Shown: piece by piece, positions 25,888-35,581 of the stretch
Layout of the letters: each line of letters starts with the position of its first letter
How positions within the stretch are numbered: the first letter of the stretch is position 1
Source of the DNA: Marinomonas sp. UCMA 3892
GTDB lineage: Bacteria; Pseudomonadota; Gammaproteobacteria; Pseudomonadales; Marinomonadaceae
DNA: 64,000 nucleotides
Assembly: GCF_012726345.1 (NCBI RefSeq)
Contig: NZ_PTXN01000002.1
Location: 186,001-250,000, forward strand
Direction of reading: 5' to 3'
Made by a program: the position numbers and the translations under genes
The notes under the pieces: model-generated
What the model saw: the letters and a program-made list of their open reading frames with translations, nothing else
Databases searched by the model: none
Told to the model about the DNA's origin: nothing

Positions 25888-26082
25888 ATGTACGTTTGTA
25901 TTTGTAACCGAGTATCAGACAGAGAAATCAAAGCATCTATTCAAGAAGGGGCAACAACCATGCGTGAGCTATACAAAGAGCACAGCATTGGTAGCCAGTG
26001 CGGAAAATGCTGTCAGTGTGCAAAAAAGCTACTAAACAGTGAGTTAATCAAAATTGCTGAAACTCAAGTTCAAGTAGCTTAA
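25888..26082 (+). CDS. bfd: Bacterioferritin-associated ferredoxin
   Basis: Bfd delivers electrons to the haem of bacterioferritin and so frees stored iron. The 64-residue protein has the 2Fe-2S ligands C4, C6, C38 and C41 (with extra C42 and C44 nearby), which is the normal plan and size. A Fur box precedes it. It converges on the two bacterioferritin genes with 13 bases between stops, so the iron storage protein and its release partner are neighbours on opposite strands. Confidence 0.95.
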   Translation: MYVCICNRVSDREIKASIQEGATTMRELYKEHSIGSQCGKCCQCAKKLLNSELIKIAETQVQVA

Positions 26083-26095
26083 TTGCAGCATTGAA

Positions 26096-26560
26096 TTACA
26101 TTTGGGATTGCAGGTAATTTTCAATGCCAGAGCTAGCAATCAAGTGTTGCTGAGTTTCAAGCCAATCTATTTGCTCTTCTTGCTCTTCTAGTATTTTTTC
26201 CAGCGTATCACGACTCATAAAGTCTTTTTTCTGCTCACACAAGTCAATTGCTGCCTTAAGTGCTGGCAAAGTATCTAATTCAAACTCTAAGTTAGCCGAA
26301 ATCATTTCTTCGCTATTTTCCCCAATGCGCAGACGACCAAGATCTTGCAGATTAGGTAAACCTTCTAGAAATAAAACTCGTTCAATCAAACGATCGGCAT
26401 TTTTCATTTTTTGAATGGAGGTTTTATAATCAGCTTTATCAAGCGCATTAAAACCAAAATCTTTAAACATACGAGCATGAAGAAAATATTGGTTAATACC
26501 TACCAATTCATTGGCTAATACCTTATTTAGGTTGGCGACTACGTCACGATCCCCTTTCAT
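26096..26560 (-). CDS. bfr: Bacterioferritin subunit, haem-binding type lacking ferroxidase residues
   Basis: The 154-residue four-helix ferritin keeps M52, the haem ligand shared between subunits, but the ferroxidase positions are changed: E51 is K, H54 is N, and the E127/H130 positions are Q/Q; E18 and E94 remain. It should bind haem but not oxidise iron by itself. ATG 26560 with GGAGAGG upstream is preferred over the longer frame to 26647, which overlaps the previous gene. It lies 11 bases after the other subunit's stop, suggesting mixed 24-mers. Confidence 0.9.
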   Translation of the reverse strand: MKGDRDVVANLNKVLANELVGINQYFLHARMFKDFGFNALDKADYKTSIQKMKNADRLIERVLFLEGLPNLQDLGRLRIGENSEEMISANLEFELDTLPALKAAIDLCEQKKDFMSRDTLEKILEEQEEQIDWLETQQHLIASSGIENYLQSQM

Positions 26561-26571
26561 AGCGCCTCTCC

Positions 26572-27045
26572 TTAGTTGCCCATCTGAGATTGGTAGTAAT
26601 TCTGCATACCAATTTTTTCCATTAGACCAAGCTGTTTTTCCAACCAATAAACATGATCTTCTTCAGTATCGAACAACAGCTTCTCAAGGGTCTCACGTGT
26701 TTGGTAATCGCCTTCTGACTCACATATTGCAATCACATCTCTTACGCAGCTAACAACTTCAAGCTCAAGCGTTAAATCATTACTCATCATAGAGTGAACA
26801 TCAGAGCCAATTAGCAAATCACGACGTTTAGTCATGCATGGCACACCTTCCAAAAACAAAATTCGCTTAATAAGCCAATCCGAATGTTGGGTTTCTTCTT
26901 CCATTTCATGATTAAGGCGATCATATAACTTGCTCAATCCCCAATCTTCGTACATACGTGAGTGGATGAAATACTGGTCAATGGCCGCTAATTCATTAGC
27001 CAATAACGCATTCAAACCGTCGATTACTTTTTTACTGCCTTTCAT
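26572..27045 (-). CDS. bfr: Bacterioferritin subunit, ferroxidase type lacking haem Met
   Basis: The 157-residue protein keeps the dinuclear iron site (E18, E51, H54, E94 and the later E-x-x-H at about 128-131), so it can oxidise and store iron. At position 52, where haem-binding bacterioferritins have Met, it has Thr. It is thus the catalytic partner of the haem-type subunit encoded next. Paired subunits of this kind are known from other bacteria such as Neisseria and Pseudomonas. The ATG at 27045 has AGGAGAA upstream. Confidence 0.9.
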   Translation of the reverse strand: MKGSKKVIDGLNALLANELAAIDQYFIHSRMYEDWGLSKLYDRLNHEMEEETQHSDWLIKRILFLEGVPCMTKRRDLLIGSDVHSMMSNDLTLELEVVSCVRDVIAICESEGDYQTRETLEKLLFDTEEDHVYWLEKQLGLMEKIGMQNYYQSQMGN

Positions 27046-27115
27046 ATTCTTCTCCTCTTATTGCTGGCAAGTCCATTTCGCATAATGAGTACAGCACTCA
27101 AAACTCGACTCATAA

Positions 27116-27154
27116 AATACTAGAGTCTAGAACATAATCCCAGACTCTAGTATT
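27116..27154 (-). terminator. parC terminator
   Basis: Perfect 13-base arms AATACTAGAGTCT and AGACTCTAGTATT flank a 13-base loop, 11 bases after the parC stop on the minus strand, and are followed by TTTTATG. The T tract is short but the stem is strong. Confidence 0.7.
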
Positions 27155-27165
27155 AGTTTCCTTTT

Positions 27166-29463
27166 TTAAAACAAATCTTGGCTTGGGGGGTCATCGTTTT
27201 TAACAACTTTACCTTCGCCTACTTTTACTTCAAGACTATCTATTCGCTGAAACCCTCTAGGCAACTTCAAGCCTCTTCGACCACGCTCACCTAGATACTC
27301 TTCGAGGTCTTTTTCGGTAAATGATATAAAACGCTTTCCAGCATAAGCCGTCAGTAAATCATTGGGCTGAACGCAAGCCAGAGCAATGACAAGCTCTTCC
27401 CTATCTGCAGCACGAGAGCTTGGGATACTAAGCATCTTATTACCTTTACCTTTCGCCATTTGCGGCAAGGAAGCCACATCAAAGGCCAACATCCGACCTT
27501 CATTAGATATAGCCACAACGCGTCCAGATACAGGGTCTTGTACTGGAACCGGCGCCATTACTCGAGCACCTTTCGGTAACGACAAGGTCGCTTTACCTGC
27601 TTTATTTTTGGCATATAGATCTTTTAATTGCGCAACAAAGCCATAGCCCGCATCACTTGCAATCAAGTAATGTGCTTCTTCATTATCCAGCACTGCAGAC
27701 ACTATTGTCGCATCTTTTTCTAACGAAATACGACCCGTGATTGGCTCACCTTGACCTCGGGCAGATGGTAAGGTGTGCGCCTTGATAGAATAGGTTCGTC
27801 CATTGGACGCAAGCAAAACAAGCGTTTGGTTAGAACGACCTTTAGTGCTTACTAAGAACTCGTCACCAGACTTGTAGCTCAAACCATTTACGTCAATATC
27901 ATGGCCTTTTGCTGCACGAATCCAACCTTGCTTAGAGATAACCACCGTAATTGGATCATTCGATAATAGATCTTCTTCACTAAAAGCTTGCGCCTCTTTA
28001 CGAGCAACAATCGGAGTACGACGATCATCACCAAAATCATCAATCGCTTCTTGAATCTCTTCGGTGATTAATTTCTTCAACTTACGATCAGAAGACAGCA
28101 AACCTTCTAATTGCTTACGCTCTTTTTCTAGCTCGTCTTGCTCACCCTTGATACGCATCTCTTCAAGTTTAGCAAGGTGACGCAACTTCAATTCTAGAAT
28201 AGATTCAGCTTGCATATCGCTCAAACCAAAACGCGCCATCAACTCTACTTTTGGTTTTTCTTCTGTTCGTATAATCTCGATAACTTCATCAATATTTAAG
28301 TAGGCGATTAACAAACCTTCTAAAATATGTAAACGGTTATTCACTTTATCAAGACGGAATTGCAAACGACGACGCACTACATCAATACGAAAGCGTAACC
28401 ACTCAGATAAGAAATTCTTTAGCGGCTTAACTTGAGGTAAACCGTCTAAACCAATTACGTTCATATTGACCCGATAGGATTTTTCTAGGTCTGTGGTCGC
28501 AAAAAGATGCGTCATGACAGAATCAATATCAACACGATTTGATTTAGGCACAATTACCAGTCGAGTAGGATTTTCATGATCTGATTCATCACGTAAATCC
28601 ACAACCATTGGCAATTTCTTCGCCTGCATTTGTGCGGCAATTTGCTCTAATATTTTGCTGCCAGACACTTGATGAGGCAGTTCATTAACAACGATCTCGC
28701 CTTCTTCAATCGTAAAACGAGCTCGAGCTTTTATCTGCCCTTTACCAGTTTCATAAAGCCTAACTATGTCACTTTTTGGCGTAATAATTTCGCCACCCGT
28801 TGGAAAATCAGGGCCTTGGACAAAATTAAGCAAATCATCTAACTCAGCGTTTGGATTATTAAGCAAGTGAATACAAGCACCGCCAATTTCACGCAGATTA
28901 TGCGGCGGAATATCCGTCGCCATACCAACAGCTATACCCGTCGTGCCATTAAGTAATAAGTTAGGCAGACGAGACGGCAAAACCGATGGTTCTTGTAATG
29001 TACCATCAAAATTAGGCGTCCAATCCACAGTGCCTTGGCTCACTTCTCTTAACAAGACATCAGCGTACTTTGACAAACGCGATTCGGTATAACGCATTGC
29101 CGCGAAAGATTTTGGATCATCTGGTGCCCCCCAGTTACCCTGACCATCAACAAGTGGATAGCGATAAGAGAAAGGTTGAGCCATGAGCACCATAGCTTCA
29201 TAACAAGCACTGTCACCATGTGGGTGAAATTTACCCAACACATCCCCTACAGTACGAGCAGATTTTTTATATTTGGCCGTGGCTTTTAGCCCTAGTTCGC
29301 TCATCGCGTAAATAATTCGGCGCTGAACAGGTTTTAAGCCATCACCGATATGCGGTAAGGCTCGATCCAAAATAACGTACATGGAATAATTCAAGTACGC
29401 TTTTTCTGTGTAGTCTTTTAATGAAAGGGTTTCATTCGACTCGAAATTTGACAACTCACTCAA
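27166..29463 (-). CDS. parC: DNA topoisomerase IV subunit A
   Basis: ParC cuts and reseals DNA to separate daughter chromosomes, with ParE. The 765-residue protein has the N-terminal cleavage domain with active Tyr in [10 protein letters not shown] and a quinolone region [13 protein letters not shown] carrying the wild-type Ser and Glu. The GyrA-type box is absent, as expected for ParC, and the C-terminal beta-propeller is shorter than in GyrA. The start is TTG at 29463 (reading MSELSNFE) with AAGGAAAG upstream. parE is not adjacent. Confidence 0.95.
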   Translation of the reverse strand: MSELSNFESNETLSLKDYTEKAYLNYSMYVILDRALPHIGDGLKPVQRRIIYAMSELGLKATAKYKKSARTVGDVLGKFHPHGDSACYEAMVLMAQPFSYRYPLVDGQGNWGAPDDPKSFAAMRYTESRLSKYADVLLREVSQGTVDWTPNFDGTLQEPSVLPSRLPNLLLNGTTGIAVGMATDIPPHNLREIGGACIHLLNNPNAELDDLLNFVQGPDFPTGGEIITPKSDIVRLYETGKGQIKARARFTIEEGEIVVNELPHQVSGSKILEQIAAQMQAKKLPMVVDLRDESDHENPTRLVIVPKSNRVDIDSVMTHLFATTDLEKSYRVNMNVIGLDGLPQVKPLKNFLSEWLRFRIDVVRRRLQFRLDKVNNRLHILEGLLIAYLNIDEVIEIIRTEEKPKVELMARFGLSDMQAESILELKLRHLAKLEEMRIKGEQDELEKERKQLEGLLSSDRKLKKLITEEIQEAIDDFGDDRRTPIVARKEAQAFSEEDLLSNDPITVVISKQGWIRAAKGHDIDVNGLSYKSGDEFLVSTKGRSNQTLVLLASNGRTYSIKAHTLPSARGQGEPITGRISLEKDATIVSAVLDNEEAHYLIASDAGYGFVAQLKDLYAKNKAGKATLSLPKGARVMAPVPVQDPVSGRVVAISNEGRMLAFDVASLPQMAKGKGNKMLSIPSSRAADREELVIALACVQPNDLLTAYAGKRFISFTEKDLEEYLGERGRRGLKLPRGFQRIDSLEVKVGEGKVVKNDDPPSQDLF

Positions 29464-29644
29464 GGAAACTTTCCTTCTATAATCGTTTGCATGGGCAAAT
29501 TATCGGCGCATGCGGATTTCATAAACTAATATGGGCTCAACTATAAAGAAACATCCCAACTCACTGCAACACTCACCGTAAGATTATCATGGAAAGGTCG
29601 CTATTCTCGTGTTTCAATACATTCGATAATTAAAAAGGTACTTG

Positions 29645-30376
29645 ATGGTGAACATAACTGACCAAAACACACTCGACCCGATGAACTACAGCCTTGGGGA
29701 GTCAAGCAAACACTTTATCATCCATCAACAAGATGACCTTTTTATTGCACATGAATACCTGTTTCAGACAGACATCCCTAGCCGCTTCTATCATCACCAG
29801 ACAGATACTTTCCTCTTTATCATTAAAGGGGAATTATACTTACAGCAATGCACCCAACAAAAAAGTGAACAAGAAACAGCCTTAAAACAGCATCAAGGAA
29901 TTTGGTTAACTGCACAGTCAATTAACAGCATCACTTTACTAACACCAACGGTAGAACTGTGCTTAATACGACTAAAGAACACAGGTCCAGCAAAATTAAA
30001 CAACTCGTTTAAAAAAGTCTCTTCTGGCACAGTGGAATCAATATCTGGAAGAAGTCACATTAAGACATGGCCACTATGGCATGGAGAGGCGGGTCAGATT
30101 GCGCTAGAACTTTATCCACCTCAATTTAAGGAGACACTTTATTATCAAAAAACAGCCACCCAATACCTTCTTCCGCTGACTGGTATCGCGTTCATTTCAG
30201 ACGAGAGGAAAGTACCTAAAGCCTGTCCCAGTTATGGCAAAATAATCGCTCATAAAGAACCGAGAGCGATTTTAAATCCAAGCACAGAAAGTCTTACAGT
30301 GCTGTCAGTTATGACAACTCAAAACACCAAGGGGCGGATTCTACTTCTCACAAAACCAGAAGGCAAAACACTTTAG
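29645..30376 (+). CDS. Cupin-like protein of unknown function
   Basis: This 243-residue protein is not one I recognise by name. FYHHQTDTFLFIIKGELYLQQ (in the N-terminal half) has the look of a cupin metal-binding loop (HxH-type, then a G-x-L strand), and the second half seems to repeat a similar beta-rich plan (GEAGQIALELYP, YLLPLTGIAFISDE). It could be a two-domain cupin or an anti-sigma ChrR-like fold without the zinc-binding N-terminus. No signal peptide is visible. It is divergent from parC and convergent with the RimJ-like gene, with 6 bases between stops. Confidence 0.5.
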   Translation: MVNITDQNTLDPMNYSLGESSKHFIIHQQDDLFIAHEYLFQTDIPSRFYHHQTDTFLFIIKGELYLQQCTQQKSEQETALKQHQGIWLTAQSINSITLLTPTVELCLIRLKNTGPAKLNNSFKKVSSGTVESISGRSHIKTWPLWHGEAGQIALELYPPQFKETLYYQKTATQYLLPLTGIAFISDERKVPKACPSYGKIIAHKEPRAILNPSTESLTVLSVMTTQNTKGRILLLTKPEGKTL

Positions 30377-30382
30377 TAATAT

Positions 30383-31270
30383 TTAGCGCAGTACTAATGC
30401 TGTGAGAATATGATCTTCCCATTGTCCATTGATTTTCAAATAATCCCTTGCGACACCTTCTTTATCAAAACCTAGCTTTTTCAAAACGGCTGCACTGCGA
30501 GCATTTCTTGGCATATAGCTCGCTTGAATTCGATCAATATGCTGCTCTTTATGGATGTATTCTATTCCTGCGCTCAAGGCTTCTTGCATGATGCCTTTGC
30601 CTTGCTCACTTTCTCGCAAACTGTAACCAAGATTACAGGCCTGAAAAACACCACGTATAATATTCGAATAATTGGTGTAAGCGAGCATTCTGTCTTCATT
30701 AGGTGACAGAAAGCAGAAAACAATACCTTTATCTTCTAAAAAGTCACGACGCATTTCTCGAACTCGTAACTGGCAGGTTTCAAGTGAATAGTAGCCATCA
30801 GTTCTATATGGTTCCCATGGGGCAAGAAACGCCTTTTCTTGATTAATATAATCGTGCAAGAGCGGAGCTTGAGCTTCGTCTAATATTTTCAATACACCTC
30901 TCTCGGTAACAATCCGAGGAAAACGTGATGCATGTAAACCTTGATTAGAGTACTTAAATGACATGTCCTTCATCACTTCGAACAATTTTAACGAATATTC
31001 TTCATACCAAAAATTTTCACCAATAGACAAGGTTCTACGCTGCATATCGTGGGCCAACCATCCTTCTGCAGCCTCCTTTGTTTGCCAATAAGTCATCAGC
31101 AGATCCATTTCCCCCGAGCCATATTCAGCACCAAGGTATCCGGGCTGACCTTGGGCCAGTTCGAGCATTTTTTCTGCCATGATTCGGTAAGTCAAGTCAT
31201 TCAACATCAGCTTACTAGACAGCATAATCGCAAAATAAGGCAATTCACTTGGGGAACTAAATACGTTCAT
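30383..31270 (-). CDS. ABM domain fused to RimJ-like N-acetyltransferase
   Basis: Residues about 1-105 look like an antibiotic-biosynthesis-monooxygenase (ABM) domain: PYFAIMLSS, AQGQPGYLGAEYG, YWQTKEAAEGW and FWYEEYSLKL follow that family's plan. Residues about 120-295 closely match RimJ acetyltransferase: FLAPWEPYRTDGY, TNYSNIIRGVFQACNLGYSL, ASYMPRNARSAAVLKKLGF and GQWEDHILTAL. The GNAT part should acetylate a protein N-terminus or similar amine. A single open frame joins the two. Either half alone is common; I do not know this joined form as an established architecture. Confidence 0.75.
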   Translation of the reverse strand: MNVFSSPSELPYFAIMLSSKLMLNDLTYRIMAEKMLELAQGQPGYLGAEYGSGEMDLLMTYWQTKEAAEGWLAHDMQRRTLSIGENFWYEEYSLKLFEVMKDMSFKYSNQGLHASRFPRIVTERGVLKILDEAQAPLLHDYINQEKAFLAPWEPYRTDGYYSLETCQLRVREMRRDFLEDKGIVFCFLSPNEDRMLAYTNYSNIIRGVFQACNLGYSLRESEQGKGIMQEALSAGIEYIHKEQHIDRIQASYMPRNARSAAVLKKLGFDKEGVARDYLKINGQWEDHILTALVLR

Positions 31271-31459
31271 CGATTCTCTAAAATAAATGGATGGATCTTT
31301 TAGCTAGGCATAGAGACAAAATTATATCTGCATCTATTTGAAATCCCAGGCCATAGTTAAAATCTCAAGCTATAGTTAACATCTAGGTTTTGGACAGATC
31401 TATGCTGACGAGGGTGCGCTTCTTGTTAAACCTTGTAATTCAAAGCATGTAATTCGCTT

Positions 31460-31626
31460 TATATTGCCGTCAGAGTGCATCTAAAGACACAGGCCTTGCA
31501 CTATTTTATACAATAGCTTTAGGCTTCTAAAAACCAAGTGTAAGTAGATCTACCTTATTGATATTCCCCCTTTATACCAATAAGGATAAGGAAAGCTTTG
31601 TGCCCGCTTTATGCGGGCACTTTTTT
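31460..31626 (+). ncRNA. Possible small RNA with plus-strand terminator in a 364-base gap
   Basis: The gap between the RimJ-like gene and aguB (31271-31634) has no open frame I can support, but it ends in a perfect terminator on the plus strand (31600-31620, arms GTGCCCGC and GCGGGCAC, then TTTTTT). No plus-strand gene lies upstream of it within 1.2 kb (the nearest ends at 30376). Upstream are AGTGCA/TGCACT arms (31472-31500) and the palindrome GTAGATCTAC. The 5' end given is a guess; a -35/-10 pair near 31433-31465 is weak. On the minus strand no T run follows the hairpin, so it is a poor fit as an aguB terminator. Confidence 0.35.
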
Positions 31627-31634
31627 GCTTTCAT

Positions 31635-32513
31635 CTATTTATCCCAAGTAACGCCACCGCCAGAGGTAATAGCTTGATATTGATCTGGGCGACGATCACG
31701 GAACAAACCAAAGGAGCGACGAGCCTTACGAATAGCCTCTAAATCGTATTCAGAATACAAAATAGTACTTTCATCACGACCCGCAACACACTTCATTGCT
31801 CCCATTTCATCTGTCATAAATGAAGAGCCATAAAACTGAATAAAGCTATTCTCACCTTCTTCACGCCCTACTCGGTTTGCCGCTATAACAGGCACCATAT
31901 TCGCCGCAGAATGCCCTTGCATGGTTCTTTGCCAATGATCCTTTGAGTCCCATTCAGGGTAAGGAGGCTCTGAGCCTATTGCAGTTGGATAAAAAATTAA
32001 CTCCGCACCTTTCAGAGCTAGCTCACGCGCTAACTCTGGAAACCATTGATCCCAACAAATACCACAGCCAATTCGACCAAACTGCGTATCCCAAACCTTC
32101 ACGCCAGTATTACCTGGTGTGAAATAGTATTTTTCTTGATAACCAGGACCATCTGGAATATGCGTCTTGCGGTACAAATCCATTACTTCACCATTGGCAT
32201 CAATCATCACCAATGAGTTATAGAAAACGTTACCATCGCGTTCAAAAAAGCTAATTGGTAAAACCACACCTAACTCTTTAGCAAGCGCACTCATTGTCTG
32301 AATAGCCAAACAATCATTTACCGGCTGAGCCCAATCAAAATACGCAGGCTTTTGATCAATGCAAAAATATGGCCCCATAAACAGTTCTTGCAGAAGAATA
32401 ATATTTGCCTGATTTGCAGCTGCTTCTCTTACTTGTGCAACGGCATTATCTAAATTCGCTTGAAAGTCTGTACTGATCGCCATTTGAACGCAGGCCACTT
32501 TTACATTACTCAT
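31635..32513 (-). CDS. aguB: N-carbamoylputrescine amidase
   Basis: AguB hydrolyses N-carbamoylputrescine to putrescine, CO2 and ammonia. The nitrilase-family triad is clear: Glu in LLQELFMGPYF, Lys in YRKTHIPDGPGY, Cys in GCGICWDQWFPE. About 292 residues is normal. The start at 32513 has GGAGG eight bases away and is preferred over the TTG-initiated frame at 32528. It follows speA by 47 bases, so the pair makes putrescine from arginine; agmatine deiminase (aguA) is needed between them and is not in the window. Confidence 0.94.
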   Translation of the reverse strand: MSNVKVACVQMAISTDFQANLDNAVAQVREAAANQANIILLQELFMGPYFCIDQKPAYFDWAQPVNDCLAIQTMSALAKELGVVLPISFFERDGNVFYNSLVMIDANGEVMDLYRKTHIPDGPGYQEKYYFTPGNTGVKVWDTQFGRIGCGICWDQWFPELARELALKGAELIFYPTAIGSEPPYPEWDSKDHWQRTMQGHSAANMVPVIAANRVGREEGENSFIQFYGSSFMTDEMGAMKCVAGRDESTILYSEYDLEAIRKARRSFGLFRDRRPDQYQAITSGGGVTWDK

Positions 32514-32560
32514 ACTTACTACCTCCAAAATATGTTGCGCTACAAGTACAAAAACTCATT

Positions 32561-34465
32561 TTATACTTGAGTCAAATATGTTGTGCCTTCTAGCACTTTT
32601 TTATAAGTCGCCAATAGTGATACTTGTTCTTCTTGACTTAATGGACTTGCTGCCACTTTGTCCTGATAGCTCTTAATCAGCTCTTGCTCATTATAGCTAA
32701 CAGACTTAAGTACATCCTGAACACTATCACCTTTCAATACATGATCAATTCTAAAACCATCGTCTGTTAAATAAACGTCAACCGAACAAGTATCACCAAA
32801 TAAATTATGCAAATCCCCTAGCGTTTCTTGATAAGCCCCAACTAAGAAAAAGCCCATTAAATAGTCCTCACCTTTTGGTGGCGGTGGCGGCAGTGGCAAA
32901 GAAGATTCAATACCTTGACCATCCACATAGCTGTACAAGCAACCATCCGAATCACAAGTAACATCTTGAATTTTACCTCTGAAAGAAGGCGCTTGATCCA
33001 AACCTTGCAAAGGCAATACTGGGAACAATTGGTCAATCCCCCAAGCATCTGGCATAGACTGAAACACTGACAAGTTAACAAATAACTTCTCTGCTAAACG
33101 TTCGTTTAGTTCATCAATTACCGCACGATGCCCTCGATTTCGATTGTCCAAACGAGGCAACAAGTTGCGACACGCAGATAAGAAAAGGTTCTCTGCTTGT
33201 GCTCTTTGCGACAGGTTAAGCTGACCATGATTGTATAAGGTCAAGCTGTCATTAAAGTCATCCAGCAAATCATGATAAATCTCGACCAAGGATCGACTTT
33301 CTTCTTCATTCTCGCCTTTTAAACTTTGATAAGATGCCCAAAGTCGTTGTAGTTCTAGCTCACTGTCTTCAGCCGGTTCTTCAATCGGTAAAAGCTCAGC
33401 GCCATGGGAGAAAACGTCGGCAATCATCATGGCATGATGAGCTGTCACAGCTCGACCTGACTCAGAAATCAAATGAGGGTGTGGAAGCTCGTATTGTTCG
33501 CACACATTATGGAAAGCAAAAACCACATTATTGGCATATTCTCCGATACTATAGTTCGCAGAAAAATCATTTTGGCAACGTGTACCTTCGTAATCGACTC
33601 CCAAACCACCGCCAACATCAACCCATTTAACTTTGACCCCCATCTGATGAAGTTCAGCGTAATAACGAGCACACTCTTTAAGGCTGTTTTGAATATCGCG
33701 AATACGCGTAATTTGCGAGCCTAAGTGGAAGTGAATTAGCTCAAGACAATGCAACAGATCCAATTCACGCAAACGATCAATAGCTCTTAGCAATTGAGAT
33801 GTAGTCAAACCGAACTTAGATTTTTCACCACCACTATTACCCCAATGCGTCGTACAAGTAGAGGCCAATCGAATACGAATACCAATACGCGGCTGAACCC
33901 CAATTTTGTCGGCTTCTTCTAGAATCCAATCAAGTTCATGCATCTTCTCAACAACAATAAACACCTGATGACCCATTTTTTCGGCCATTAGGGCTAGGTG
34001 GATAAATTCACGATCTTTATAACCATTACAAACTATGATGCCATCAGCATTTTTATGCATCGCCAAAACAGCCATAAGCTCTGGCTTACTCCCAGCCTCT
34101 AAGCCAACAGTCGCAGCATTATCTGGCTGACATGCCGCAATTTCCTCTACAACACGGCGCTGCTGATTGACCTTAATTGGATAAACAATGGCATACTTCG
34201 CCTGATAATCGTAATAATCAATCGCTTGCTGAAATGAGTTAGTAATTTTTTCAATTCTTGAATGAAGAATATTTGGAAAACGCACCAGACAAGGATAAGG
34301 AATCCCTTGTTGCTTCAATGCAACAGATAGCTCAGTTAAGTCAATGCTATTTTCTCTATCCGGTAGCGCAATAACACGCCCTTTATTATTGATTGAAAAA
34401 AAACCACTACTCCAATGGCTTACATTGTAGAGTTCCATAGAATCTTTAATTGACCAAGGCTTCAT
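32561..34465 (-). CDS. speA: Biosynthetic arginine decarboxylase SpeA
   Basis: SpeA decarboxylates arginine to agmatine with PLP. The 634-residue protein is of the large biosynthetic type: PLP Lys in YPIKVNQQRR, the barrel motif IHFHLGSQ, GVDYEGT, and a Cys-containing active-site region near CSVDVYLTDDGF. The ATG at 34465 has GGAG before it. It heads a two-gene unit with aguB. Confidence 0.95.
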   Translation of the reverse strand: MKPWSIKDSMELYNVSHWSSGFFSINNKGRVIALPDRENSIDLTELSVALKQQGIPYPCLVRFPNILHSRIEKITNSFQQAIDYYDYQAKYAIVYPIKVNQQRRVVEEIAACQPDNAATVGLEAGSKPELMAVLAMHKNADGIIVCNGYKDREFIHLALMAEKMGHQVFIVVEKMHELDWILEEADKIGVQPRIGIRIRLASTCTTHWGNSGGEKSKFGLTTSQLLRAIDRLRELDLLHCLELIHFHLGSQITRIRDIQNSLKECARYYAELHQMGVKVKWVDVGGGLGVDYEGTRCQNDFSANYSIGEYANNVVFAFHNVCEQYELPHPHLISESGRAVTAHHAMMIADVFSHGAELLPIEEPAEDSELELQRLWASYQSLKGENEEESRSLVEIYHDLLDDFNDSLTLYNHGQLNLSQRAQAENLFLSACRNLLPRLDNRNRGHRAVIDELNERLAEKLFVNLSVFQSMPDAWGIDQLFPVLPLQGLDQAPSFRGKIQDVTCDSDGCLYSYVDGQGIESSLPLPPPPPKGEDYLMGFFLVGAYQETLGDLHNLFGDTCSVDVYLTDDGFRIDHVLKGDSVQDVLKSVSYNEQELIKSYQDKVAASPLSQEEQVSLLATYKKVLEGTTYLTQV

Positions 34466-34566
34466 ATCATCTCCAAAAGTCTAAATAGCGGTAAACTCGC
34501 GCCGTTTCCCATCAAGGAACGTCATAGTAAAACACTGACATATCTTTTATATTTAATTCAAATAAA

Positions 34567-34602
34567 AAAAGCGGGGCTAAGAAATATCTTAACTCCGCTT
34601 TA
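34567..34602 (-). terminator. lipA terminator
   Basis: On the minus strand arms AAAGCGGAGTTAAGA and TCTTAGCCCCGCTTT (two mismatches or wobbles) are followed by a T-rich tract. It lies about 20 bases after the lipA stop and before speA, so it closes the long cell-wall/lipoate cluster. Confidence 0.8.
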
Positions 34603-34620
34603 TTCTAACGAACGAACAAA

Positions 34621-35580
34621 TTAAGAAACGTGTTCGCCATGAGCTTGCTTATCCGCGTGGTAAGACGAGCGAACCAAAGGTCCACACGCAGCATGCTTAA
34701 AGCCTAACTCTTTTGCAACTTGTTCATAACGTGCAAATTCTTCAGGCGGTACAAAACGCGCCATTGGAAAATGATGCTTAGATGGCTGTAAGTATTGACC
34801 AATGGTCAACATATCAACGTTATGAGCTCGTAAGTCTTTTAGTACTTCAACAATCTCTTCGAATGTCTCGCCCATACCAACCATCAAACCAGATTTAGTT
34901 GGTACATCAGGACAACGATCTTTAAAGTTTTTCAAAAGATCTAATGACCACTGATAATCTGACCCCGGTCTTACCTGACGGTACAAACGTGGAATAGATT
35001 CTAAGTTGTGGTTGAAAACATCAGGTGGAGCAATTGAAAGTGTATCAATGGCGACTTCCATGCGACCACGGAAATCTGGCACCAATGTTTCAATCTCAAT
35101 ATTCGGGCTTTCTGCACGTGTTTCTCTAATACAATCCACAAAATGTTGTGCACCACCATCACGAAGATCATCACGATCTACAGAGGTGATCACCACATAC
35201 TTGAGTTTCATGTCACGAATAGCCGCCGCCAATTCTTTTGGTTCATCAGCGCTTAATGGATTTGGACGACCGTGAGCCACATCACAAAAAGGACAGCGGC
35301 GAGTACAAATTTCCCCCATAATCATGAAGGTAGCGGTGCCATTACTGAAACACTCACCTAAATTTGGACAATTCGCCTCTTCACAAACGGAAGCTAATTT
35401 ATGCTCACGCAAAGTTGCTTTGATACGAGCTATCTCTGGTGACGCTGGCATACGGACACGAAGCCAATCAGGCTTACGTGGAATTTCTTCAGTAGGAACA
35501 ATCTTAATGGGAATACGCGCCATTTTATCGGCTCCGCGTAATTTTTCCCCTTGGACAACGCGTTTGCGTTCTGTTGTCAT
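34621..35580 (-). CDS. lipA: Lipoyl synthase LipA
   Basis: LipA inserts two sulfur atoms into octanoyl-protein with radical SAM chemistry. It has both clusters: the auxiliary site [12 protein letters not shown] and the radical SAM site CTRRCPFC, and ends with the RSSYHAD region whose Ser binds the auxiliary cluster. The 319-residue length is usual. The stop of lipB is one base away, so the two steps of lipoate synthesis are in one operon. Confidence 0.97.
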   Translation of the reverse strand: MTTERKRVVQGEKLRGADKMARIPIKIVPTEEIPRKPDWLRVRMPASPEIARIKATLREHKLASVCEEANCPNLGECFSNGTATFMIMGEICTRRCPFCDVAHGRPNPLSADEPKELAAAIRDMKLKYVVITSVDRDDLRDGGAQHFVDCIRETRAESPNIEIETLVPDFRGRMEVAIDTLSIAPPDVFNHNLESIPRLYRQVRPGSDYQWSLDLLKNFKDRCPDVPTKSGLMVGMGETFEEIVEVLKDLRAHNVDMLTIGQYLQPSKHHFPMARFVPPEEFARYEQVAKELGFKHAACGPLVRSSYHADKQAHGEHVS

Positions 35581-35581
35581 T

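Noticed and set aside
27166-29463. Possible quinolone-resistance changes in ParC and GyrA.
   Set aside because: Both quinolone regions carry the wild-type residues (GDSACYEA in ParC, GDSAVYDT in GyrA).
31271-31460. Two copies of ATAGTTAA in the gap, as a possible direct repeat or operator.
   Set aside because: Too short and AT-rich to separate from chance.
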